Positions 34,417-44,639 of a stretch of DNA of 64,000 bases are shown piece by piece. The position numbers were made by a program, and so were the translations under genes. The notes below the pieces were generated by a model. That model worked only from the letters and a program-made list of their open reading frames with translations, did no database searches and had not been told where the DNA came from. Numbering within the stretch: the first letter of the stretch is position 1; each line of letters starts with the position of its first letter. Source of the DNA: Symbiotaphrina buchneri (Eukaryota; Ascomycota; Symbiotaphrinales; Symbiotaphrinaceae); NCBI GenBank assembly GCA_001599915.1, contig BCIG01000037.1, positions 1 to 64,000 on the forward strand, written 5' to 3'.

Positions 34417-35336
34417 ATGGAGTCGAATCTTAACACCGGTGGCTCTGTCGCCAGGTATACTATGACATTCTGTCCCCTGTCCAGAAATGGCCTGCTATAT
34501 GTAGTAGAGTGCTGATGAATCTTTGCAGGCACTTCGGATCGCCAACTTTCCTTGTCCAAGTCGGCCCGGAGAAGCGCCCATTCCACGTGCATGAAGACCG
34601 CCTTCGTGAGGTTCCGTACTTCGCTTCGATGTTACGCCATGATTTCAAAGAGAGCAAGGAACGAGTCGTGACTTTGCAGGAGGATGTCGACAGGCCTGAG
34701 ACTTTCATGTGGTTGACCGATTTCCTCTACCTTGGCGATTTCTTCATCAAGCCGGATTCCGACCCGACCTTTTCGACGCAGAGCGATTGTACCCGGATCG
34801 TTCACGCATACTTATTGGGCAGTCGTCTTATGTTCCCGCCCTTTCAGAAGCTGGCGTTGTCTGAATTCCACTCGATTGTGTGCCGTGCACAACCGAACGA
34901 CTCCACGCTTCTCGAGCTCATCAACGAAATCTACAGTTACACGCCCGACCCGCAGCGTTCGCGTCTTCCGTTACTGACGGACCTATTTTCAATTGACGGA
35001 CCCAGCGAGCATCAATCCCGGGCCAAGGGGGAGGCTGCGAATGAAATCACGGTGGTTTACAGAGACCCCTTGCGTCTCCTTGTTGCTCAGATTGCTGCAT
35101 CCCGACTGAGCCGCTTGAAGCACCTTCGAGAGTTCGTCAGCTTGTTCTCTGCAAATCCTGACTTTGGACTCGATTTGATCGAATACTGTGCCGATGGCAT
35201 GAAGCGGTTCTTCTTCGTCGGCGAATCTGCCTTATGGTTATCTCTGTTGTGGGGTAGGTGCACTAGACCTGCAGAGGAAGAAGACATTGAGGCGTCAAAC
35301 CCCGAGGATTCAGGCGCCACTCCAGCCCCAAAATAG
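34417..35336 (+). CDS. BTB/POZ-domain protein (BTB gene 2)
   Basis: Two exons (34417-34454 and 34529-35336) give 281 residues. The tiny first exon (MESNLNTGGSVA + R) was chosen because GTATAC at 34455 and TTTGCAG at 34528 join it in frame to HFGSPTFLVQVG. The BTB core is clear: FLVQVGPEKRPFHVHEDRL, VPYFASMLRHDFKES and FMWLTDFLYLGDFF. The helical C-terminal half resembles BTB gene 1 in layout (short first exon, same strand order, similar length). The end is acidic and Pro/Ser-rich. The function is unknown beyond a protein-protein interaction role, and Cul3 adaptor activity is only a family possibility. It is followed 550 bases downstream by a third BTB gene on the same strand. Confidence 0.82.
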
Positions 35337-35886
35337 TTGGTTGCCATTCCCCTTCCCTCCTAAGCCTCGGCGAAAACATTCCCTCAACTGAGCGCCGGCG
35401 AGCCTAAGATGATGAGGCCTTAACGGCACCCTTAGCATCGAAATGAGAAATCCAAGCTATGGTCGGGCATGAGCAGTGCGGGGTATCTTCCTGCAGGGTG
35501 CGATGAGTAGGTACTGGCTCGGCGAACGCATACAGTTACAACAGTCATTGTATGTAAAAGATCAGTAACCGTGGAATATGCAAGGTATTCCACTAGCAGG
35601 TAGTCAAGACAGCATCGAGCTTCCTAGGAAGTAATGTGTTTCGCTTCGACGTTCTGAACATACCTAGATTCCAATTCATTCGTTGCCGAATGGACTGATA
35701 TTGACAGATCATGTGCCCCCAGCTTGTGTGCGTAGATTGATGAGTCCCATTGCTGGACAGAAATCTGGTTTATTCTGAGCTGCATAATCCTCTGCAAGCG
35801 CCTTCCCGCGGAGCCAGGTCTTGCTTCTACATCGAGCCGGATTCGACTTCTCCTGCAACAAGCGCAGAATTGCCGAACCAGCTGCC
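35337..35886. other. Intergenic stretch between BTB genes 2 and 3
   Basis: About 550 bases, presumed promoter of BTB gene 3. No separate gene is recognised; an additional upstream exon for BTB gene 3 cannot be excluded. Confidence 0.4.
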
Positions 35887-36764
35887 ATGCCCTCCCACGA
35901 ACGGAGCTCTGGACAGCTTGCAAGGGACGAAGAATGGAAGAAGCAATGTAGCACGATATCCTGGTATGATAACGAGAGCTGGCAATCGCCATGGCAGCTT
36001 CCACATCTCATCTACGCATATAGGTCGCTGCAGTCGCCTACCATGCGTGTAATCGTAGGTTCCTCGAATAAGGCTTTTTACGTTCATCGGCCACTACTCC
36101 AGGAAATACCATATTTCACTGGGCTGTTCAGATCAGGATTGTTCGAAGCGCAAGACAATACCCTCAGGATTGAAGAGCCAGTCCACCACCCGGAGGTCTT
36201 CCATCTGGTGCTGGACTACCTCTATCTGGATGACTACAGCGCCCAAGTCGCCAACACCGAGACCTCCAGGAAGTTGAAGGAGTGCCTGGTGCACCAGCAA
36301 GTTTACCTCATGGCCTCAAGGCTGCTGGGGGATGATTTGCGGCAACTGGCCATCCTCAAACTGTTGAAGAACTCGGAAACCGAAACAATGACGACCCCTT
36401 TTTCCGGGACTGGGATGAACAAGTCGCGGAAAATGTGGAATGTTTCGTGCAGATGGTTGATGAGGCATACCTTTTCACGCAATCCCGAAGCTCCGAACCT
36501 GCAGCGGAAGGTGGGGGAGGAACAACTGCGATATGGAAACGGGGTAATCGAAAGAGCGTAGGCCGAGGACTTGCGGGCCAGAAGCCTGATCCTCTCCGTG
36601 TTGTACTAGCCAACTATTCCGCAAGCGGGATCTCATTCCTCAGGAAGTGGCGCGTTTTCAGGGACCTTGTTCGAAACGAGCGAGACTTTGCAGAAGATTT
36701 GCTTGATCATGTGCGCGAATCCTGCACCTATGGACCGTCTATGGCGAAGGAAATATTCGAGTGA
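35887..36764 (+). pseudogene. BTB/POZ-domain protein (BTB gene 3), frameshifted
   Basis: The first part reads MPSHERSSGQ..., then MRVIVGSSNKAFYVHRPLL, IPYFTGLFRSGLFEAQ and VFHLVLDYLYLDDY, a clear BTB domain. Between 36358 and 36420 the frame breaks. The downstream frame continues with FFRDWDEQVAENVECFVQ, VDEAYLFTQ and a C-terminal helix ending in MAKEIFE at 36764. The span is 878 nt, one base short of 293 codons, so a single missing base (for instance in the CCCCTTTTT run at 36395-36403) explains it. No GT-AG intron fits the break. Whether this is a real pseudogene or a sequence error is undecided. It lies in tandem with BTB gene 2, but the two are far diverged, so this is not a recent duplication. 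Confidence 0.7.
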
Positions 36765-37096
36765 CGAATGCTGTCAGGGAGTGGACGATTCCTAAAAGCG
36801 ATTTTTCACTGGCAGAGTTTCAGAGACTACCTCATTAGTACCAATGCTGTCTGTATTTATAGTGCTGAGAGACCGCAGTGGTCCAGTATATCAGATTGAT
36901 GGCTTCCATTTGCTATCAAGGCCTTATAGCATGCAAACCGAAGCCCTCGTGCGTCCAAGTGGACGATGCTTTTGTGCTGAACGAGTCTATACAGTAGCTC
37001 AACCAAATCTCCCCATTGCCAGCAGAAGCCCTTAATGGTCCATCAGGGCACTGCGCAGCGTCCCGTCAAAGCGTCGAAAGATCTCCCTCTCTGTCT
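36765..37096. other. Convergent intergenic stretch BTB gene 3 / mic19
   Basis: About 330 bases of 3' flanks. Nothing recognised. Confidence 0.5.
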
Positions 37097-37877
37097 TTAA
37101 CCGACCACCTTGCCAACAAACTTCTCCTCCAGTCTCCCAACCTCTCTCTTGAATTCCTCTACTTCCTTCCAGCAGTCCAGGGGCCTCCGGTCGTTAAGCC
37201 TAAGGCAATGCACCAGCTTTCCTTTCGCCTCTTCGACGCCTTTATCTTCCTCGATGAGCTTCTTTCTTTGGTCTAGCTTCTCCTTCAGCTTCTTCACCTC
37301 CGATTGTACCGACTCCCTGTTCAGGTTTCTTAGCCTATCACCCGCTGCGTTGGCATCTGCTGGAGCGACGACAGAGGACAGTTTGGAGTCTGATGAGGGG
37401 AGGACGATTTCGACGAGGGACGGCTCCGAGGAGATCTTGTCTTCAAGCTCCTTGAGGGCTTGCGATTCGCGTTCTTGGATCTTTTTCAGCTCATCCTGCA
37501 CGCGTTGTTGGATGTGAAGCTCGAGCGTCTTTTGCCGGGTAGAGTCGGTCTGTTTGAGAAGGCGGCGGATTAGTGAGGTCTACTGAGTACGGGGAGCGAT
37601 GGCGGGCGTTGGAGACTCACCTCTGCGCTAGCCTGCAATGAGTCTATCAGGTCTTGTGAGAACCTCACCGGTGCTTCACTGTATTAGGCAATGCCAGTCA
37701 GCAAGATTTCCAGCAGACTTTATCATCAGCTTGGCCCAATTGTCGGTAGAAGTCATCCGCAAAAGGCCGGCAAAAGCCAATCGCGTCTACCAGGTCCAAT
37801 TGCGCTTGGATGACTTACCTTGCAAAGACATGCTGTGATGCAGACGTCGACGTAGGCTTTGAGGATCCGGAGCCCAT
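37097..37877 (-). CDS. mic19: MICOS complex subunit Mic19 (Aim13)
   Basis: Three exons (37819-37877, 37621-37678, 37097-37549) give 189 residues. MICOS shapes mitochondrial crista junctions on the intermembrane-space side of the inner membrane. The N-terminus MGSGSSKPTSTS is a textbook N-myristoylation signal (Gly2, Ser6), as in Mic19/CHCHD3. The segment VRFSQDLIDSLQAS is the conserved DUF737 start. A long charged coiled coil follows. The C-terminal CLRLNDRRPLDCW carries the two conserved cysteines of the fungal CHCH-like end that are oxidised in the intermembrane space. All introns are GT-AG and keep frame. It is divergent from the glucokinase gene. Confidence 0.9.
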
Positions 37878-39212
37878 GTTTCCGGATGTGTGAGCGCGGC
37901 GCAGGGTTTAAGACTCGTGATCAAATGTCAAACCGGTTCCTGAGCTGGCCTTCTAATTTCAAGATGAGGTTGTGGTAGAACGGGTGCCAAGCGATTAGAT
38001 CCGCTGTGCATCTTATCTTTTGACGTTGTTGCTTCGACACTGCAGCTCTGCCTCGGCACCGTTTGGTCTCATGATCATTACTATCCTACCTTTATTCTCT
38101 ACCTTACTCTTACAATCTACGAATCGTGCCTGGTCATCTTAATTATGGATTGCTCTGGTCGATTCAAAGCATAGTGGTTGATACTGTATGGGACCACGCT
38201 CTTAGTATGTCTTCCTCAGCTGCAGATCTGCGTGCACTACAGTTTCGTCATTCCAGGCGACGGGGGTTGACGATGCGCCAAGACTATCTGACCAGGGGAT
38301 AAATGAGATTTGTCTGGCACCAGTTTATCCCCGGAATCTTAAAATGCTGTCTCGACCCATTGCAAGGCAATTGTACGGCCTCGATTCTGGGGTTCGATTG
38401 AAAGAGCCGTGATGGCCAATGACCGTTGCGTGGCGAGTGGTGTTGACGTACGGACGTTGTGGACTTCTTTCCAGTACTTTTTGTGGAGCTTGTGCATGTC
38501 AATTTGACAATATCATAAAGAAATTTGAACTCGCGACCCACCAGCACCTCTAGCACCTTTCCTCTCGCAGCCCTAACAGATGCGCCTCCTCCTGTAACTA
38601 AGAGCAAACCCACCCTCGAAACTCTTCGGCCGAACTCCAATTAAGCCACAGACTGTTTTACCGGTACATTTTCTACAATCTTATGGTCTTCTGGACCCAC
38701 ACGTGACTGCTTCGAGAACAGACACCTCTCCCCGCCGCATCGTCATCGTGCAGTCGCCCAGCAAAAAGTGCTCCCGCTGCTGACCGTCGTGCCCCGCACA
38801 TACCACCACACCACTCGACCAATTCTCTCCACTCTGCACCGAAAAACTGACGTCCACTACCGTTGGCAAGTGGGCTCGCCCCTATAATCCCCCAGACGCC
38901 CGCTATTCGGTTTATGCCCCACTTCCACCAGACACGGATCTTCACGGAAATCCCGCCAAGGCGCAGAAGCTGTCGCGAACGACTCCTCTCCAACCATTTC
39001 ATTTCCTCTCAATCGCTGTTCTACTATTAGTACTTGCCCTGCAATTCGTCCTCGTTCCACGGTACCGATTTGATCAGCATTCATACAGTGGTCCGAAAGC
39101 ACACCCATCTCGTCCGGTAGCTGCTACCAATTACCCTGACCTTACCTGCGTCAGACCTCAGACCTACCCAATAACGTACGACATTACAAAAGACTCGTCT
39201 AGGGCCAGCAAA
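37878..39212. other. Divergent intergenic region mic19 / glucokinase
   Basis: About 1.3 kb with two promoters. The 600 bases before the glucokinase start are pyrimidine-rich (many C/T runs), typical of a long leader of a strongly expressed fungal gene. Open frames here are short and unsupported. Confidence 0.45.
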
Positions 39213-41047
39213 ATGGGCCTCCTAGAAGCAGCCGAGAAAGTGGCGGCGGAGTTCGAATATACGCCGGAGCAGGTGAACAAGGCTGTACAGGAGTTTTTGA
39301 AGGAGATGGGTAAGCTTCAGCACTTCTAATATCGGAGCACATCAATTAACTGGCGATTTGCAGATGAGGGCCTCAAGGAGAATGGCACCACCATGGCTCA
39401 GATCCCGACCTACGTTACCTCTGTGCCGAATGGGACCGAGAAGGTACGTAAACTTGCCAAAAGCTAGCTCGCGCAGCGAGCTGACAGTTATAGGGGTTAT
39501 TCATGGCTGTAGATCTTGGTGGAACAAATTTCCGAGTCTGTTCCATTAGACTACACGGAAACAGGACATTCTCCCTCACTCAATCCAAAGTCGCTATACC
39601 ACAGGAGCTGCAGACTGCTAAGACCTCCAAAGAGCTGTTCTCCTTCCTGGCAAAGCAGATCGAAAAGTTCCTAGCAACGCACCATGAGGAACATTTTGAG
39701 AATACCACCATCCGCAGGCGAATGACAATGAGCTCCCCGGAAGGCTTCAAGGACGAGGAGATTTTCCATCTAGGATTTACGTTCAGTTTCCCTGTTCATC
39801 AAGTAGGCATTAACAGGGGGACCCTTATCAGATGGACGAAGGGCTTCAACATCCAGGAAACGGTCGGCAAAGACGTGTGTCTTCTCCTGCAAGAGGAGAT
39901 TGACCTTCTACATCTCCCAGTGAAGGTATCGGCTCTCGTCAATGATACTGTTGGAACACTCATGGCTCGATCCTACACTTCACCTGGGAAAGGGGGCTCC
40001 CTCATCGGTGCTATTTTTGGAACCGGCACCAATGGGGCTTACGTAGAGAAGCTCGAACGAATTACGAAGCTGAGCAAAGACGGGGACCAGAATTTTGACA
40101 CCTCGACTGGTGACATGATCGTTAACACAGAATGGGGTTCCTTTGATAACCATCTCAAAGTCCTTCCAGATACCCCTTATGATCACGATCTGGACGCTGA
40201 AAGCGTCAATCCTGGCTTCCAGATGTTCGAGAAGCGCATCTCAGGGATGTTCTTGGGCGAGATCTTGCGGCGAGCACTCCTCCATCTTGTCAAAGACCCT
40301 AAAGCCCAGCTTTTCCATGATCCCGACTCCGCCTCGAACGACTTCCGCAGCACGACTATCATTGCTGAGGACTCTGCCTTGTACACTCAATGGGGCATCG
40401 ACACATCTCTTCTCTCCATCGTCCAAGCGGACACCTCGCGGAGCCTTGTGGTCACCCGGCAGGCACTCTTCAAAGACCTGGGCATTCACGCCGCTTCCAT
40501 TGAAGATGCCGCTGCCGTGAAGACCATCGTCAACGCCATTGGGCGTCGTGCGGCGCGGCTGGCCGCTGTGGCTATTGGCTCAGTGGTCCTCAACTCTGGA
40601 AGGTTGGTGACCACTCACCTTGAGTCATCGACACCGAAGAAACCCGCTGGCGCCATTGCCGAGGATATCAAGAATCTCAACATCGTCGAGAGTGCGAAAG
40701 CTTCGGCAAACAAGATCGCCGAGGAAGCCGTCGCAGCTCTAGAAGCAGACCCGGAGAACAGCAAGGATGCAGGAACAGTCGAGGAGGACGACAGTATCGA
40801 TGTGGGCGTGGACGGGAGCTTAGTGGAATTCTACCCCGGCTTCGAAGATCTTATGCGCGAGGCGCTCCGAGAGATCAAGGGGATTGGCGAGATTGGCGAG
40901 AAGAAGATCCGCATTGGCATTGCGAAGGATGGATCCGGTGTCGGTGCGGCACTGATTGCGCTTGTGGCCGGCAAGATGGACGTGGAGAAGCCGAAAAGGG
41001 CGCACGTCTACGCAGAAGTAATCGATGAGGCGGAGGATGAAGAGTGA
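39213..41047 (+). CDS. glkA: Glucokinase (ATP-dependent hexokinase family)
   Basis: Three exons (39213-39309, 39364-39443, 39494-41047) give 576 residues. It phosphorylates glucose to glucose-6-phosphate at the entry of glycolysis, in the cytosol. Hexokinase hallmarks are present: phosphate-1 LGGTNFRV (about residue 66), sugar-binding LGFTFSFPV and NDTVGTLMA, adenosine-binding GTGTNGAY, and the C-terminal IAKDGSGVGAAL. The N-terminus (MGLLEAAEKVAAEFEYT) and PNGTEKGLFMAVDLGG fit fungal glucokinases rather than hexokinase A. It is about 80 residues longer than the usual ~495. The extra, an Ala/Glu/Asp-rich segment at about 430-493, lies between LNSGRLVTTH and DVGVDGSLVEFYPGF, in a surface loop of the large domain. 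No stop or frame break. Confidence 0.92.
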
Positions 41048-41566
41048 AAGGGACAAGAAAAGGAGAATATCCGGGGTGCGGTGTAATATGCAAGTTTTGG
41101 AGCGCTGTATTGATATTCATGATTTCTATTCATGCCTGGCATGCATCAATGTTGGCTTTCACGACTTTCATCTAGATTTGGTGACCTCATGTACATATAG
41201 CGGCAGCTTTCGAGGTGCATTGTACGTCTCAGCCATTCATCCTTACTGATCCAATCTCTGGGGAACCGATCTTCCCGCTTGCCAGCTGGGCAATATATCC
41301 GCGGGAGGAGCCGTCAGAATAGAGCTTCTCGTAGCTGCAAGAGTGCAAGAACGCACTCTCGAAGGTATCAGCCATGGACAGAACTTGTCTGCCACAGGGG
41401 TTGACTGTTCCAGCGTCTCTGCATTGAATCATTGTGATATTGCAGAGCTTTGTCCACCCTCCCTCAAGGAGCACTTGTGATGGAGGTCTCCAAGGAACTG
41501 CCACGATGGTCGTATGTCCCTTAGTTTCTCACGGTCCTTCGTCATAATCGCCCTCCTTTTCAACCT
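41048..41566. other. Convergent intergenic region glucokinase / NAA50
   Basis: About 520 bases of 3' flanks of two convergent genes. Nothing recognised. Confidence 0.5.
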
Positions 41567-42262
41567 TCAATCTGCGCCCAGCCGCTCTCCCTTACCCAAC
41601 GCCATGACCATCTCCGTGGTGCCCACAGCCCGCCTCACAATCCGCGCGCCATTCGGCCTCAGCCGACTATAATATCCCACCAGAGTGCCTTTATCGACCT
41701 GAAATCCCCTGCGGCGGTACCACTCCAGCGCCTCCGTATTAGCCTCCCAGACATGCGCATAGACGCTCGTCACGCCATACTTCTGTATCGCGGCCGTGAG
41801 CACCGCGTCCAGCAGCGCAGTCGCGATCCCGAGCGAGCGGTACGGCGAGAGCAGCACCAGCGTCTGGATATACAGCGTCCTCTCGGCGGCGGTTTGCTCA
41901 CCACCCGGGTTCGCGATCGAAACATCCGTGCCAGGAGTGCTGCCGCTGTCGGGCTTCTCGGGCACAGGCTCCAGCCGGCATCGTATTCCCCCAACAACTT
42001 TGCCTTCGTTGAGCGCGATGCGGGTCACGCTGCGGACGACATCGTCGTTGAGGATCTCATTGTAAAATCGGTCCGGGTAGCGGATGGGCAGCAGGAGCGT
42101 TGTAATCCGCCGGAGGGATTGCACTTGGGCTGGGGTCTCCGGGGCGTTGATTGTAATTCCTGAAGGGAGGGCAGCAGCGGGCGTGGAGTTGGATGGGAAA
42201 CGGGCTGCGGAGGAAGTTGGGTTGGGTGCTAGCGCAGAAAGCTCGGTGCCGATGTAGGTCAT
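41567..42262 (-). CDS. N-alpha-acetyltransferase 50 (NatE catalytic subunit)-like GNAT
   Basis: A single-exon gene of 231 residues. The first 45 residues are a Ser/Pro/Ala-rich extension absent from animal Naa50. ITTLLLPIRYPDRFYNEILN is the Naa50 hallmark (substrate-binding alpha1-alpha2 with the PVxY-type element). YIQTLVLLSPYRSLGIATAL is the acetyl-CoA motif (R-x-x-G-x-A), and YAHVWEANTEALEWYRRRGF closes the fold. NatE acetylates nascent-chain N-terminal methionine at the ribosome, in contact with NatA. A 25-residue low-complexity insert (about residues 105-130) separates beta3 and beta4. ATG 42262 is the first methionine. The neighbouring genes are unrelated. Confidence 0.85.
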   Translation of the reverse strand: MTYIGTELSALAPNPTSSAARFPSNSTPAAALPSGITINAPETPAQVQSLRRITTLLLPIRYPDRFYNEILNDDVVRSVTRIALNEGKVVGGIRCRLEPVPEKPDSGSTPGTDVSIANPGGEQTAAERTLYIQTLVLLSPYRSLGIATALLDAVLTAAIQKYGVTSVYAHVWEANTEALEWYRRRGFQVDKGTLVGYYSRLRPNGARIVRRAVGTTEMVMALGKGERLGAD

Positions 42263-42815
42263 TGAAGATTCGGAACAGATCTCCTCGAGGGGCTAGATTG
42301 CATTGAACGGTTTGCGAGGGTTTCTCGTAGCTGACCCGGTGGTGGTAAGGGCGTTGGATCATTTGTTGACCGCGGAGACGACGCTTTTGGAGCGACACGC
42401 GACGTGTTTCGCGTAGCGGGGTGACTTCGTTAAATTGCCTCTTTTCACGCGCAAGTCGAAGGTGCAATGGAAAATCTTCAGGGGCATATGGATGTACAAT
42501 CTGATTTTGATATCACTAGATACCTAAACAACGTGCGGTATCCCTATCTATTGACAAATAGCATAATCCAAAAGAAGTGCATCGGTCTTAGACCACAGTT
42601 AAGGAACTCTTCCGCCGTCAGCGCCTTTATGCAACCATTTCGTAAATGCTGTAAATATGACTACGCCACAGCCCGTTCAGGTGCTGATGCAGATCGTGAT
42701 ATGGATTCAAAGAGCTCCGATTGACTCTACCCCAGATGCGAAGATTCTTTAATCGCCACCTGGAGAACATTTCCGCGTGAAACCTGTCATTAAAAAGCCT
42801 GTACCCTCGAGCATG
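42263..42815. other. Intergenic region NAA50 / Sgf11-like gene
   Basis: About 550 bases: the NAA50 promoter and the 3' end of the Sgf11-like gene, both on the minus strand. Nothing recognised. Confidence 0.5.
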
Positions 42816-44639
42816 TCACGATGGAGTTGTTTCGAGTTTCGGCGCCTGTTGTAACTTCAACTTGTTTTGTTTTTCGATGCCATTCGCGCCAGAGCTTTGA
42901 AGCTTCTTCTCAGGTGCACCGTTGGTCGACGGCTTCGTGGGCGAGCCTGATAGAGGTGGACGCTTGGAACCGCTTTTCACAGCCGAGCTGGGTTTCGGAG
43001 GAGCAGTGATTCCTGGGGTTGAGTTTTGTTTTGAAGGGCTCTCATTCCCTGTTGATAGGGCTTTCCGGGCCTCTGATTTTTGTGCCTTGGTTTGGGGAGC
43101 CTTGGCTGCTTCGCCAGTGGTCGAAGCCGGGATTCCGTTTTTCTTACTCTTTGATGTCTGAGTTCCTTTCACTGGGGACATGGAAGTTTTATTGATCGTC
43201 TTGGAAATCCCATCCCGCTTTTCCTTCTTCACCTTCTTTTTTGGTGCAGAGTCTATGCCCGCTTCTTCCTCCTCATCGCGTTGTCGTTTGTTCGTGCTGG
43301 CCAGAGTCTGACCGGTGCCAGGAAAGCTAGGCTTCTTGAACATATCATCATCGTCGAATATGTCCTGCGACCACTTGATGTCATCTTCCGCATCGTCTTC
43401 GTCTTCGATTCGTTCCGAGCTGAGGACCTTTGGCCTTGGTTTCGCATCGCCCGTTGAAGCTTCATCTAAAGAAGCGTTGATGCTGCCAAGAGCGGAGGGT
43501 AAGCTAGGCTTACTAGACTGCCCCAGTGATATCTCATTCTCATCGTCATTTGCATTATCCACAAATGATAGAGAACTCTGCTGAGACGCCGACCTTGACA
43601 TCCCGGTCGACCCTTTGAGCAATCCGGATTTCTTTGTATATTTTCTCTTCTTGGATATGGGGCTCTCCCCTTCTTCCACTTCGTTAGAACCCTTTCGCTT
43701 TTTGGTGTTATCCTGGGACGAGATGAATCCCGGCACTGGGGTAGAGGTTCGGCTTCGGCTATCACTCTGACTGTTCATCTTCACCATAGCACTGCGACTG
43801 CTGGCGCGACCGGATATTCCCATACATTTTGACAGATGCTGGGCAAATCGGGTGATGGCTACCTTCTGTCCACAGTTGTCGCAGTTGATGTTTGGAATAG
43901 CCGGAGCTTTCATCTTTCTCTCCTTCTCCTGTGATACAGGTGGTGGCGTGCTGTTTTGGGTAGATGCAGAATTGCCATTACCCTCTCGTTGGGAGCTTAT
44001 ACTTTCATTGACCTTCATCTTCGGTTTACCCCTCCCCGAATTCGCAAAGGGAATGCCATAGATGTCATGTCCTGGCATGTCAATGGGCGGTTGTCGTTTG
44101 CAGTACTCTTTTCCGGGTATAGGTTCCCTAGCACCCGCACCCATGATGGGATAAAGCAGTCGAGGCTTTTTGCAGGTGGGACATAGTATCTCTTGCACCG
44201 TTTCCAACGGGTTTCCCTTTATGTATACCCTTCCGTCCTCCATGACCGCGGCATCCGTCTCGAATCGGTGTGTGCCCTCTTTTCCTTCATCAGATCCGGA
44301 AGCCTTTCCTGCGATCTGCTCCAGTTCGATGGCTGCGGACATCATGCGCGCTGTTTTCTCCTTTCGATGCGTTTCAAGGGCAACGTCATGGATGATGTTC
44401 TCCAGTGCAGATTCCAAAACATACTTGATCTGTAATCGTTAGCAACGATCATGATGTTAGTCAACTCGACTGACCAGGGCTTCCTGAGTGACATCGCTGT
44501 TTTCCCCAGCATGTACGCCATGTTCCACCTTTGGGGAAGGCCGATTGACCCCGCCGTCCATACTAGACAGCCCAACGACATCTTTATCCTCAACTGAACT
44601 AGCTGCCTCTACGTCTGCCCTTCCGCCCGTGGAAGACAT
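42816..44639 (-). CDS. SAGA complex Sgf11-like zinc-finger protein
   Basis: Two exons (44475-44639 and 42816-44429) give 592 residues. In SAGA, Sgf11 links the Ubp8 deubiquitinase to the complex and nucleosome. The N-terminus has a helix (IKYVLESALENIIHDVALE) like the Sgf11 helix that packs on Sus1/Ubp8. A CPTCKKPRLLYP segment with a following YCKRQPP may bind a second zinc. The Sgf11-type C2HC finger INCDNCGQKVAITRFAQHL + SKCMG lies at about residues 235-260. The rest is disordered, rich in Ser/Lys/Pro with acidic runs and several basic clusters (KKRKYTKK, KKKVKKEK) that could be nuclear signals. It is far longer than yeast Sgf11 (about 100 residues), so assignment rests on the finger and N-terminal helix. 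Confidence 0.75.

Noticed and set aside
38391-38420. GGTTCGATT sequence resembling a tRNA T-arm
   Set aside because: No complementary T-stem, anticodon arm or acceptor stem around it.
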